Assembly (NCBI GenBank): GCA_030141605.1
Contig: JAQGDQ010000275.1
Coordinates: 186,001-250,000, forward strand
Length of the DNA: 64,000 nucleotides
Origin: Tubiluchus corallicola
Lineage: Eukaryota; Priapulida; Priapulimorpha; Priapulimorphida; Tubiluchidae
Reading direction: 5' to 3'
The position numbers were made by a program, and so were the translations under genes. The notes under the pieces were generated by a model. The model did not search any database. It was not told the DNA's origin and saw only the letters and a list, made by a program, of their open reading frames with translations. The number at the start of each line of letters is the position of its first letter. Position 1 is the first letter of the stretch. Positions 1 through 13,600 of the stretch are shown here, piece after piece.

Positions 1-1070
1 CGCCGCAGTTACTCTTTGACAGTAAGCACGAGCTAATACTCCATTCACTATTCACTGGTAGAAGTGTTGAGAGTAACTCGTCGAGGCGTTCACACTAGGC
101 AGTAACATGCAGCAACTATTGGAAAGTTTGCAATTTCTTGTTGACAGTAACTCGCAAAACTCATACTTTCGCGTTTGATGCCGGAGAGAAAACTCGCGAT
201 GGAGAACGCGTTACACTGAAGGTGCCATAAGACACTACAGTGAAAATATGAATATACATGCCCAGAGAATTGAAACTCAACTAACTAATTTACTACTAAT
301 GGAAGATATCTGCCTTTTTCTTGAATGAAACGAGGCTCTAATTTTCAAATAAAAAATTTCCATGTAGAGAATTCCGAAGACAATAAGCCCGAGGAAAAAA
401 TGAATTTAGAAGTAGCTGTTTTATATCTAAGATTTTTCCAAATAAGCCTAGAAAAACTACTGCTACAAATAGGGAACAATACTAGAGGATAAAGAATGTA
501 TGACAAAGCAAAATGTGTTAGAAACTACTATTTTGAAGAATTTTCTCTTCAAATAAATGTAACGTATTCTCACTAGTACACAGACATGAAATAACATCGT
601 TTCCCTTGTTATTTAAATATAACATACTTTAAATTCGTCTTGCTTACTTATTCTTTCTTTACATTTTCCAACTTTTGAAAGGTCTTGAAGACACAGCGGT
701 CATATTGACTGACCAGTGGTTACCCAAACGACGTTTGTAAAAACTGCGACACACTGAGGACATGAGTGCCTACATAGGGCTCACCATAGGGCTTAGCTTT
801 GATAATGAAATGGATTCCTTCCCGTCATGCTTTGAATAGATCTTGAGGCTGAATGCTAGACTTTGGCTAGCAGTGCGCTGAAGCACGTTGAAAAACAAAT
901 TACGATGTACGATAAAACAACACATCCTTGTCAAAACTTTTTATTTTACGTAGTGAAAAATTACATAGTAAAAAGCTCTAATAAAGTTGTGTTGTTTCAA
1001 CTGCAAATGTTTTTAAATGTCTGTAATAAAAAAATTGCGACGTCTATTTATCTTTACCTTCAATGTTTTC
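1..1070. other. AT-rich DNA, no gene recognised
   Basis: An 81-codon frame near 863 has no plausible domain. Some ACTCGC-containing segments at 1-240 are slightly GC-richer but unassigned. Confidence 0.35.
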
Positions 1071-1575
1071 TTAAACACAAGAAAACGCTCTTCATAAATA
1101 AGGTTTAAAAAGTTCGTCTTGAAACTTTATATCACTCACATGCTGTCTTATTGCAAACAGAGCTTGAATTAGTAGCAACGCTGTATAACACATGCATGTT
1201 TAAACTCCCGCAATGACCTTTGGGTGCAGCTGATTTAACGGCAGGTCATTTGAAATACGTTTAGATAACATTGCGTAAAGTTTAAAAAAATAACCATAGC
1301 ATTTATAGCACATTCTTCGCTAATTAAGCAAAAGTTTAAATTAATTTATATTGTCAATATGATTAATAACGTGTTTTTTTAATGAACAAGTGGCTGAACA
1401 CTGGGATGATTATGCAGTGCCGTTTTTCCAGAGAGACCAATATTTTAAACTATTAAGAATTTTATTTTGAAATTGAGAAAGTCTTTCAAACGGCTAAACA
1501 TAATGCTAAGTAATATAACTTGGTATGGACAGTTCTTTGGGATATACGTTAAAATCCCATTTTCATGCGCTTTAA
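1071..1575 (+). mobile_element. TTAA family 1 element, core form with TTAA at both ends
   Basis: Starts TTAAACACAAGAAAACGC and ends GCGCTTTAAA. It carries all core blocks in order (CTTCATAAATAAGG, TATCACTCACATGCTGTC, TTTAGATAACATTGCG, AACTATTAAGAATTTT, TAATGCTAAGTAATATAACT) and is a good reference for the short form. Confidence 0.8.
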
Positions 1576-2589
1576 AATAAACAGTTTAAGACAGATTCGT
1601 GAAAGGCAGCACCTGTCAAAAGCACAAGTTTTGCTAAGTTGACGAACGAGTGAACATATTACATATAAACACAAATTATTGTACTGTTCGAACGTTTAAT
1701 TGTAACGTGAGATGATTTTATGTTTCTGTCAAGATACGCGTGTCTATTACGTCAATGATATGTATTATTTTATGAGAGTTGTATTTGTAAAAGTGTGCTT
1801 TAGTTTTTTTAGATAGGCGTATTTATTTTGCTGTAGTTTGTATCATTTTTTAATTTATTACTTGTGTCTTTTTATGCACTCCTACGGCACTCTTAGTTTT
1901 AATTATTTGCACCAGACGCATTTGCCTATTAGCGATGTAGCCCGGGCAATCACTGAATGATATTTCACATTGTATAATGTATGATGTCATTATTTTATGG
2001 CAGATATATATAAAGGCTGAAGAAATTTACTTTTCTTTATTTATCTTCCCTAAAGTCCATTGAAAGTTGCAAGTGCAAAACTTCCGAGGTATTATATCAT
2101 TACAAATCACAAACACGTAAGAGCTTATAACCAAAACATGAATGTTTGTCAAAAAAATACACATTCAAAGCATACGCTATAATTTACAAAACCACATTTA
2201 CATAAATTGTACATCATATGAGAATGAAGAGAAAATTCAGTACGTACAAGATGCAAAACACTTGCAATTTAAGCAGAGCTGTCCTGGCAAACGTGAATGG
2301 GTGACTGTAAGCAAATCAGTATCTTACCAATCATTCTACTCTCGAGTAAAATCACAAACTTTCTTTTACTTAGCTGTCAAATACAGCGTGCTTTATATGA
2401 AATTCCAGTTTTCGCAAAAACAGAAAGAAAACGCTCTAACTAAGTTTTCCTGACACTTCTAACTTTTTCTCGGTGATTTGTGTAAGAGGAAATCTGGCGT
2501 GAAGGTGTCATTTCCTAAGAAAGTCTGAAACTTCATTTCCTCCGTTTTGCTCGTTAGATGATGCAAGCAACTCCTTAGTTCTTAGTTAC
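1576..2589. other. AT-rich DNA, no gene recognised
   Basis: A 103-codon frame at 2142-2453 has no recognised motif. Nothing else found. Confidence 0.35.
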
Positions 2590-3480
2590 ACCATAGTCCA
2601 AGAGCCCGTGATGAAATAACCTCCTCAGCAGGAACATGATTTACGTGATGAACATAAATTAGCAAACACAACAGAAGCAGTCATATAATAATTTAAACAG
2701 TTTTCTAATTCAATAACATTATTGCTTTTACGTTGCATTTGTTTTTATTAGTGTAACAAAAAACCCAGACTTTTATTTGAGGGACAGAAGTTCTTCTAGC
2801 CTTGTTTACACTAGTGTTTACAAATTCCATAGTAGCCACTAATTAGTGGTAACAGGGTAACTCACTCACTGTTTTTTTTTTCTATAATGTTGCACTGTAA
2901 TGTGTTCACTGTATAACAATGTGTATGTTATAATGACTACACACTCCTGACAATACATTTTGCGTTTTACAATAACATGTATAAATTCTACAGTAAAATA
3001 AATCAATAATAACAATTAGATTACTGACACATGTAGTGAAAACTAATTATGTTTGAATAGCCTGGTGATATTACAGTGACTGGTGACTATTCTAAAAACA
3101 TCCCAAACAAAAATAATCCATTTAGCTTTCAAAAAACTGGGTCTGTAATACCCAAGTCTACAATGCAATTAGGCAACGAGGTACCTATTTTGGGGCATAA
3201 CCCCAGGAAACACCGCTCCCAAGAGAAACGAGTAGCCATTTGTGGAATGCCAGACTTACACGCACGATATGCAGTGGTCGAAAATCATATTCGTGATTGA
3301 GGAGGTTATAAGCCTTTCTAGGGGTACCTATTTTGGGGCGTAACAACTGAAAGTCCAGCTCCTATGACAAACGGGTAGCCATTTAGGGAATGTCAGATTC
3401 ATATGTACAATATGCTGTGGTCAAAAATTATGTTACTGATGAGGAAGTTATTTCGTCACGGGCTCTCGGACTACCAGGTT
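2590..3480. mobile_element. Element of about 890 bp with inverted ends and an internal direct repeat
   Basis: AGAGCCCGTGATGAAATAAC with CTCCTCAGCAGGAACATGAT near 2600-2645 is the inverse of 3428-3472. Within it, CCTATTTTGGGGCRTAAC starts two direct copies (about 3183 and 3328, period about 145 bp) that share GTAGCCATTT and ATATGC block order. No coding function. Confidence 0.6.
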
Positions 3481-4400
3481 TGCGTTTGATTATTATTTCG
3501 CTGTGTAGCATTGTTTGCCATTTGCTAATTGAACGTCATGGAAATGACGCGGCTTCCAAGGTAATACATTTGTTTAGCCTGGGAATTTCCGAAGTCTTGC
3601 GAGAAAAACCGAACAAAATGTTCTGGAGGAAAATGCAACTTCGACACCTGATTTCATTAGGAAGGAAGCCATGAAATTTAATAAAATTAGTGTCAAATTT
3701 TAAGTTACGGTTAATACTTTTATAATTAAAGAAGACTTGTTTTTATGTTAAATTTGACCAATACGCCTTTTTTATAAAACTGCATTTTGAAGTTGAACTG
3801 CAGATAGTTAATATGGTCCTAGCTGAGTCACCAATCTTCCCATCACTAAAAGACAAGGACAAGGTTGGACCTCAAATACCACACAGTTTAAGAATGCAGA
3901 GTTTTTTAATGTACAAAATTGACCATCTTGATCAAGAGATAAACCCCATAACTACGTCACTTAAGAATTTACAAGTAGTTTTGACAATGAATAGTTCATA
4001 GTGAAGTGGTTGATTGTCACAGTATTAAATGCAGTTATGAAGCTGGTTATTCAAATTATAGCCTACTCACGTCAATCAAGTCACATTTTCCACTCTTTAC
4101 TAAGACGGAATTACGAAATCTGTGGAATGTGAGCAACGAGAACAGACTGAATGAGTAAACCTTCTCAATGTGAAAAAGCTCTACTGATATCAAAGTTGTC
4201 AACTAGTAATGACTTTTTTATGACTTTTCCCTGACCAAATATTGATTTTTCATGACGAAGATAAGCAGAAATTGCATTTCCAGTATATATATTCAAGCAT
4301 TTTTGAGTATGGACATTCATACATATACTGATATATAATGTACCTACCAATCATTATTTTTGGAACAGAAATCGAAACCGAGAGCCTGCCCTAGCAAAAT
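3481..4400. other. AT-rich DNA downstream of EIPR1, no gene recognised
   Basis: Several short frames lack any domain. No repeat family was identified. Confidence 0.35.
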
Positions 4401-4467
4401 TTTATTTGAGCACGAATCGCTGAAAAATATCTTATGTTTAAAACCCTCTTCTTGACACGTGTTTATT
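4401..4467 (-). terminator. Candidate poly(A) signals of EIPR1
   Basis: Two AATAAA hexamers on the minus strand (plus-strand TTTATT at 4462-4467 and 4401-4406) lie about 200 and 260 nt beyond the EIPR1 stop codon. Either could direct polyadenylation; the sequence does not decide between them. Confidence 0.5.
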
Positions 4468-4665
4468 GTTTAAACAACACAACAGTTTAATGGCTCATAA
4501 GTAAACTACCCAATGAAGTCTGAGACTCTTTGCGTATGTAGTTTCACAATCCATGCGCCATCTGTTGCCAGTTTTTGATAGGGAAAAAAGTAGAGCCATC
4601 CTTTCACCAATCATTTTTCCATCTATAGGAGAATGACAACTCTATGGCAGAAAAACAGCACCCTG

Positions 4666-7600
4666 TTACAACAAGATCTTGTACTTCTCAGCACGTGGTA
4701 CACGATTGATGACGACCCGTCCATCGTAGCTCAGTGATGCAAATAGCCAAGGGTCAGCTGTTGACCATTCGGCAGCGTAAACACTGTCTTCATGTTCTTC
4801 ATAAGTTGCTATGACTCCGTCTTTCTGTTGTTCTGCAGGTAACCTAGAAATAGAGACGAAAGCACCAATGTAAAACCACTTTTCTGAAATGAACCTCTAA
4901 CATCTAAATTTTTATATAATTATATATAACAATTAATGATAATATTTATATATAACAACAAAATAATATAATAAAAAGACATACGAAAACATATTTGGAT
5001 GAAGAACCTTTGAAATATGAACCTAGTATATTAACAATTGGACCACCCAGTCCCATCATAAAAGGAAAACAAATATGAATTCCAATATAAAAGGGAAATA
5101 CAGGTGCAAACAGCCCATTAATTAAAGAATTGGTTTTATATTCTTTGATGTTCCCATTACAGGCAAAGCTTGGAGCATAGTTCACATTGGGGAGAGCATT
5201 CTCCACCAGGAAGCGAATTCAAATCGAATTTGTGACTTTCGAACATGAATCAAGCCGAATTTCAAGATACCGAATCCGAATGTCAAGATTTTCGAATCAC
5301 TAATAAAAAGTGGTCTCACAAAGATCATGCATATTACTTGATTTTGTTCTGCTGTAAAAACACTCATAATTTGTTTAAAATTTGTGCCCAAAAATCAACG
5401 CTAAATTTTGCTGATTGCTTGACGTTTCAGACGTTTTAATGACAAAGAACACATGTAGTCAAAGTGCTGAATTTTTCGAATCTATAATTTTAGGTTCGAA
5501 TTAAAAGAACTCATTCGAACCAAATTCAAATGTTTGAATGTGGATGTTCACCTCCAGTACACATTTCAATTTTCGATAAATTTATTTTGGTTTCTAGACT
5601 TTGTTACGCCTGATTTTATTTTCGTCATTAATGGAGAAACTGGAAGGTAAGAATTTAAGTAACAAGAAATGGGAAAATGGTTTCCTTTCCAATTTGGTTT
5701 TAGTTAACAAATTTAAAATAAATCCAGAACATTAAGAGTCAATTGTTTTTTGAATTACTATTTAGTATTGAGTATTAATTGATAATAAAACGGCTTTTAA
5801 CTAGAAATGGTAACACCGTACAACTTTGCCATTGTTTTAGAAAAGAAAATGATAAAAGACTCATGAAAATGGTAATTTCGTGAAAGGAACATGGGAATTA
5901 TCCCAAACATGACAGGAGGAACAGAATCTACCCTGAGCAGAAGAATTTCGTACTTTTCTCTGTGTCCACCATCTTGTTCTTCATCCTCAATTTCATCGTC
6001 CACTAGGTGGCCGAACGGTTCTGATGAGATGGACACGGCATTTGTCAGAATAACTCTGGAATCGCTGCTAGATGTCAGCACTAACTGGTCATGAAAATGA
6101 TTATAACGAACGCTCCAAACCCTGTAATGTATAAATTCAATTGCAAGGCTAAACCATAATGTGTATGAAAACAATTTATTTATTTATTTACTATGATTAT
6201 TATTATTATTAATATTATTATTATTGTTATCATCATTATTTTTATGTGACATTCAATGTGACACACAATATTACGCTTGGGAATGTAAGGAAAATACAAA
6301 AAAACACTCTTCATAAATTATGCTTAAAAATTTGTCTTGAAATTTTATATCCCTTACCTGCTGTCTTATTCCAAACACAGCTAGCATCAGCAGTAATGCT
6401 GTATAAAACTAGAAAATTTAAGCTCTCGTGATGGCAGTTTGAAACCAGTTAAGACAACATTATGTAAAATTAATAATCAGATTATTTCTACCCGCCACTA
6501 TATACTTCACCATACACTTCGCTACTATAACTAAAAAAAGCTTCAATTACTTCATACTGTCAGTAAGATTAATAATGCGTTTTCTGGTGAATTACTGGCG
6601 CACACTGGGTTGGCAACACAGTGCCGTTTTGCCATGCGGTACAAATATATCAAATTATTAAGAATTTTCTTTTTTAATCACACGAGTTTTTTAAACAAGC
6701 AAGCATAATGCTAAGCAATATAACTTTGTATGTAAAGTTCTTTGAAATATAGTTTAAAATTCCTCTTTTGCCCTGTGAGTAACACAGCTAAGCAGCACCA
6801 AACCTGTTTAGTAAACTGATGGCGATCTCTACCTGTAGGCTGAATCTGCAATAATGTTTCAGGCCATTTTCTTATTGAGGAAGTTTATACATTTAAGAAA
6901 GGCACAAAGTGAAGCAGCACCAAAGCTGGTTAGTAAATTGATGGGTGATCTCTACCTCTAAGCTAAATCTGCCGTAATGCCTCAGGCTGTTTTTCTTATT
7001 GAGGTGGTTTATACATTTAACAAAAACATAAAGCTAAGCAGCACCAAAGCTGGTTAATAGACGTATGGGTGATTTTTACTTCTAAGTTGAATCTGCCACA
7101 CTGCATCGGCTTATTTCTTTCGCTGAGGTGGTTAAATACTTTTGAAGGTACTTTTGTCAGATCTGTATCTCATTGTAGAAGATTATTCATGAGAATGAGC
7201 AAAGGTATAAAAACATAAGCAAATCAAATTAATATAAAAACTGAGAACAATATATGACGTTAGAAAAGCACTGCCGTTTTAACACAAATAGGAATGCATA
7301 AAAATTGTATTGTCACAATAGATTGTTACAGTGCAACTGTTTCCACGTGTTGGAATATACTTCACATCAAAAGAAACAAAAATATACATTTACAAAAATC
7401 GTTATGGTAACCAATGTACGAAAAAATCTAGAACATGTTACTATAATTTATTAACAATCCATGATTTGTAGTGATAATAAAGAAATATGGCCAAGTAACT
7501 GCAGAATGACGTCATTTCATTTGAATTTAATACACGACATAGTAATAGCTATAAAAGCATACAGTGGAATTTAACAAAACAGATATATGACCGAGTTACA

Positions 7601-10600
7601 TTCAGTAATTATCAGTAATTATTAACTAAGAATTCAGCGGTTACTCTTACTGCTTACCAGTGAGAATGATTGGACAGTACCATCAGTGGTTCCTCGGTGT
7701 TGCGTGTGTCCCAGAATTTAGTCTTACAGTCGTCTCCGCAGCTTGCTAAATAGTATTGTTTATTGGGATTAAAGTCTAGGTTCCTTACACACTGAAGATG
7801 AGCACCATCTATGTGATAAACCTGCCTAGAAGAGTAAAATAAATTGAAATTATGAGCATACAAATTATGCACATAAATTATGAGCACAAGAGAACGTGGT
7901 GTTTGGCTGTGTGCACGCGGGCATGCGCACATGTCTGAGAAAAGATGCAGTACATTAGGTAGAGAGAGTACTGTGGCTCATGCAGTGTGTGTTGTCAGTT
8001 GTCACATGCTAAAAAGTCGTGTACTGGCATATATTCTTGAACTGCGACAATTTAGGCTATTCGTAAGCAAACAATATTTTTTTATTTAGGATTTTATCAA
8101 GTTTATGTATAAATTTTTGTATGTTTGTTTGTTTAAAATTAGATATTACAACATTAAAATAACATGTGTTTGTTTCATTTTACACAGTATTAAAACAATG
8201 GTTAAAATTTTTTTCGAGCAGCACCCCCCGTAATTTTAACTATGAGCTGCCACTGATGGAAAGTGTTTGCCGAAATTTGAAAAAAATGGCTTACTCCATA
8301 GTTGGTATTTTTTCCACACTGACAGAACTTGGCACGAAAAAATTATTAAATATGTAAACGGAGAACATTTCAGCTATAATAATTATAATTTTTGCACAAA
8401 AGTAACCACAGCAACATGCCTTGACCTTGACCTAAGTAAATTACTATATACAACCAACAATTAAATGTACAGTTGATAAAAACAGCATGAATGCAACAAA
8501 ATCACTTGAATTAAAGTGAAACGGACACTTACTCCATGCTCCGTAAATCCCAACCTCTGATTGAGCTGCCGTTAGCTGTTGCGATTTGCATACAGTTGGA
8601 ATGCGGATTCCATCTACCTGCCGTGAACTTTGGTTGACCTTTCGAATCTAAGCAAGCAGATCCGGTCACCTGAAAGTTTTAAGCCTTAATAGCCCAATTT
8701 TTAAAAAAAATATCATATATTCTTACTCATGCCATTTTTAATGTAGATTTCAATGAATGAATGATTTGTGCAAAATTTCTGGAAACAGATATTTCAAAAA
8801 AATTGTTACATATTGATTTAAACTAATTTGTTTTATATTAAATACATCATGTGCATGCTTGTTGTGAGCACGTATACATAAACAAGTATATCTGGTTGGT
8901 CTAATATCCCTTTTTGGTTTATCTTAGCTTTATACTTTCACTATACTTACATTATTCGGAAATAACAAAGTACGTTACATGGGGAAGTTCTTTGCCAAAT
9001 TGCCATTTGCCATAATACAGCTGAATCGCTCGTATTGCTAGCAATGCAATTTTGTGAAAACAGGCACCAACAACAAGCGAAGTAACCTAAACTCAAGACG
9101 CGGTATTTCTGTGTATTTTGCTGACATTACCATTGTTGACACTATTGAACACGGTCAAGTACCATACACAAGAATGACAGCAAATAATATACGAAGATTG
9201 TTTTACAAATACAGAAACATATTCACCTGTGCAAGAAATATTTGTGCAAGAAAGCAAATATATATTCCACATAACACGACTTTTATAACATTACCAACAT
9301 ACTGGTATTTTTTGCAATTCTGTAAACAATCTATATAAATTAACTATTGGTTCTCAAACATAAACATGACAGAATCTGCGAATATGTTCGTCTCAGTTCA
9401 AACTGTAATAAAAATGAACTTAAGCTACCTATGGGTAAACCTTGGTACCAAAATAGGCAGTAGATAGTAGTGAATCTGTTATAAGCAGTAAGAATTTCAT
9501 TTAACTTTGAACCATATTACCGGGAAGAAAAATGTCTTTTGTATCATGCATCGAGGGGTCAAACATTCAACTCTCAGGTAAGAACTCGATACATTAAAGC
9601 AGAGGTGTGCAAATGATTTGACTAGCCGGGCCACATTAAACTTTCCCGCAATTCCTGCGGGCCACAGGCAGTTTGATCAAGGTGCCAAGTACAGAAGGGC
9701 CTAATAACGATTTTTTTGCATCCGACCTGCGTACATCATTACTACTACACTCAAGAAACTATTTTAGAAGTTATTAAAATTTATATTACAAACCATATAT
9801 TTCTACTTTCGGGATAGATAGTGGTTTCATTATAATGCATATTAGTAATGTGTATCACACAGTCCGTGTAGTACAGTGACATTAAGTTACAACCGTCTTG
9901 TAAGGGTTAATGGCATTCGATCTAGTAGAAAAAACTACCCGCACTATCTTTGGGATCGTGGCACGGACTTCAGCTGGATATACTCAATTAATCGCCAGGG
10001 CCGCACTTTCATTAGGTTGACAAATCTCTTTGCGGGCCGCACAAATTCTCTCGGCGGGCCGCAGTTTACACACCCCTGCATTAAAGAGAGTCAAGAAAGA
10101 ATGGATCGAAAAAACAAACTGGAACAGATAAAAACTGACAAAATCATGACAAACCACTTCAAGGTCTATGTAACCACAATAGACGTTGAAGTTTTTTTAA
10201 CACATTATTATGATTACACAAAGAATTCATAGTTATTATCAAACAAAACAGAGAAATAAAATAAATCGAATTTCGAACACGTGCATTGCTGCAAAGATCG
10301 CCATGTTTTACGTGTTTGGCGCGAGTTAACAAGAATGACATATGAGGTACAGAAAGTGTCTTTGGTTACTGATGTTTGTTTACCGATCTCATGACTGTAC
10401 TCACTACAGCATTCGTATCGCAACGAAAAATGGCAGTTTTTCAAATTTAACACCGCTAAGAACGAAGTGATAAAAAATCAAAAGAAACAAGTTTTACTGT
10501 GAGTTTATAATAAAATAAATTGAATATTTGTAATGAGAGTACGATTTTAAGTTGTAAAAGCTTATTATTATAGCAAAAGCCTAATGAATAAAGAAGACTC

Positions 10601-13600
10601 ACTTTAATATCTCATTCTATTGTTTACAGCTCTGACAATCAATAATCTGATGAGCATGGGTAGGAGTCACTCAATGTCAATGTTGTATCATTACTCATCC
10701 CAAGAACTCTTTTGACTTTTTATTTTCGGACATAAAAAGAACAGTAAGTGATAAGAACTGCAAAAATTACTATGATAACAGAAGAACGTATTAAAAAACA
10801 CGTTTATACGTTCTTGTGATAACCTCTGTTTAGCTTGTCTATGACTTCTACTATTGAAACTGTTAGTGAATAATTGTTGTCAGAATAATCTAAATTCTGT
10901 GTTTATAATATTTTTGTGTTATATGGGTTTTATACATCAGTAAGTGATGTCGTCCCATGTTTGTAAATGTGTAAATATTTTGTTTTTTGTTTTTTTATAT
11001 ATACTTTAATTGTACTTTTGTGAGGGTGTGTGTTATGAAACAATTTCTACTAACATTTACCCAGAAAATATATCAAATAATTGAAAAAATGGATTACTTC
11101 ACAATGAGCATTTTTCACTGACAGAATTTGGCACATAATTATAATAATCATAATTTCTGTATAATGCAAACCCTGTCTAATAAAAAGATGACAGCTAGAT
11201 GACCTAGAGTCAGGTCATCCAATATTTCATGTCAAATTTGAAGACAGGTTTAATTATTAAAGTCAAACTAAACCCTCACTATAATATAAGTTTTCACAAT
11301 TTAAAATCCTACTCTGATTATGAATATTCAATTTATTTCATTATAAACCAACTGTAAAACTTGATGCTTTTGTTTTTTATCACTTCACCGTTAGTAGCAT
11401 TAAATTTGAAGAATTTTTGTTGCGCGGGACGAATGTCGGAGTGAGTACAGTCACGAGGTGACCAAAAATTGGTAAACAAACATTGGTAATCGAAGACGCT
11501 TTCTGTACCGCGTATGTCATTTTCGCTCACTTGCACTAAAGACAAGAAACATGGCTATCTTTACGGCAATGCACGTGTTCGAAATTCGCCAGAAAAAGGC
11601 AAGTTATTTAGTTTATCAGTCTCTTTTGTTTAATAATAACAATGAATTCTTTGTGTAATCATAATAATGCATTAAAAAAACTTCAATTACTTACAAATCC
11701 TTAGTATATTTATACATACACTAGCAGTTGTACTGGTATCATTCAGATCCCAAGTCACAAAATGATTATCTGCAAGAGTTATCACTTTAGATTTGTCTCC
11801 ACCAGGGTGCCAGAGAACACTGTAACAAGTGAACAGTACTGAGATTATGGTACAGAATAAGAAAATAATGTATAGAGGCAACAATAAGTAATGAAGCAAT
11901 TTAAGAAAATAACATACAATACCGAAACTTAAAAGTTTTCTAGTCGCTCTGGAGCCTAAAGGTTCTAACATTGCCCCCATATTTGGATTTGATTGTTAAA
12001 TTAAAAAACCCGCATATTGCAGAAAATTAATAGCAAACATGATTGATCATTACCAACTAGAGTTCATTTAACTTTTAAATTAATTTTGATTCACGTTAAT
12101 TTTTATGTTAATTAATTGTGTTAATTTTTAAATTTTTCATTACTTTTAAAATTATTTAAAGGACAAGACAATTCTTTATTTACATAAAACTAAAAAAACG
12201 TTTTTAAATTTTGTAAGATCTACATACTGCTCTTTTACGCACAGACCTTGTACTAACAGGAATGCCATAGAAAACAGAAAAATTTAAACTGCGGCTATGG
12301 GCGAAGCCATTTTGACGGTAAGTCGCTCAAAACAAGTTTAGAAAATATTGGGCAAAGTTTGAAAAATAATAAGAGCATTTGCAGCACACTCTTCACTAAG
12401 TAAAAGTACAAATAACTGTATATTGTTGATAAGATTAAAAATGTGCTTTTTGGTGAGTTTGCAGTGCACACTGGGAAGGTGAGTCAGTGACGTTTTAGAA
12501 GTTGGCATGAACATTTTAAATTACTAATAATTTTCTTTTCCAATTAGATAAGTGTTTCAAACAGGTAAGAGTAACGTAAATTAATACAACTGTATATCGA
12601 AAATTTATTAGTCTTCTAAGCAGGTGCGCGTAACGGAAATTAAAACAATTTTGTAAAGAATTTTTTGGGATATACTTTAAAGTTGCCTTTTCTTCCCCTT
12701 TAAAAAGTAAAATTTCACTGCAACAGACCTGTTAACATTGGGAAAATTGGCATGATCCAGCCGGCAGAGTAATTGCAGTGAATGAGTGCTGGCCGATGCT
12801 TCATCGAGACTAGAATCAAATTCTGCTGGTATCTTCCAGATGGCAGCACACATCTCACATCTATTTCCCGACACTAAGATAGAAAGAGAGACAAAATTAC
12901 AAATTTTCAATAAAGTACGACGGGATTTACTGCATTGCAGTGTAGTTACAGTGAAGATTAACAATCCCAAATGCAGTGCCAGTGTTAGGAAGTGTCGGCC
13001 CAATTACAAAATTGTTAGTGGGGCCCTCTACGCTACAAAAGCTGAAGACTGCTGTTTTATGCTTTGTGTAGCACTCTAGTCTCAGCCAAAAGGCTTTGAG
13101 GCCTAGAGGCTGCACCATTAGCCACAATCATATTCTAAAAATTGAAAGCCCTTTTGAAAGTTTTAATGTTTTCTTACAAGTCAGGATGATTACTGACGCA
13201 CTATTTGTGCAAATGCCTTCTACAAACAGACATTTCATGCTATTTTATCTGAAAAATCTTTCAAAATCATTTCGTAGTCGATGGTTTTTGCAAGGTCATT
13301 TTTTTACAGATAGCATCCCCAAAATATTTAGTCTCTCTTGTAAAATTGTTGACCGTAGATATATTTTAATCAATTTTATATCACGAATGCTGCAGAATAG
13401 TATAAAGCACTTAACAAACAATGCAACTTTACATTCCAAGCTGTATGTTATATAATCTCGTTAGTAGCACTCTTTCTGTGTTGATGGTTTGAATATTCTC
13501 CACAAATAAGTAACATTAAAATCCAATGACCATCCAACTAATGCTGCATATAGGACTGGAAAATTGCCCTTTTTTAAAAAGGCAAATGGTGACGATAAAC

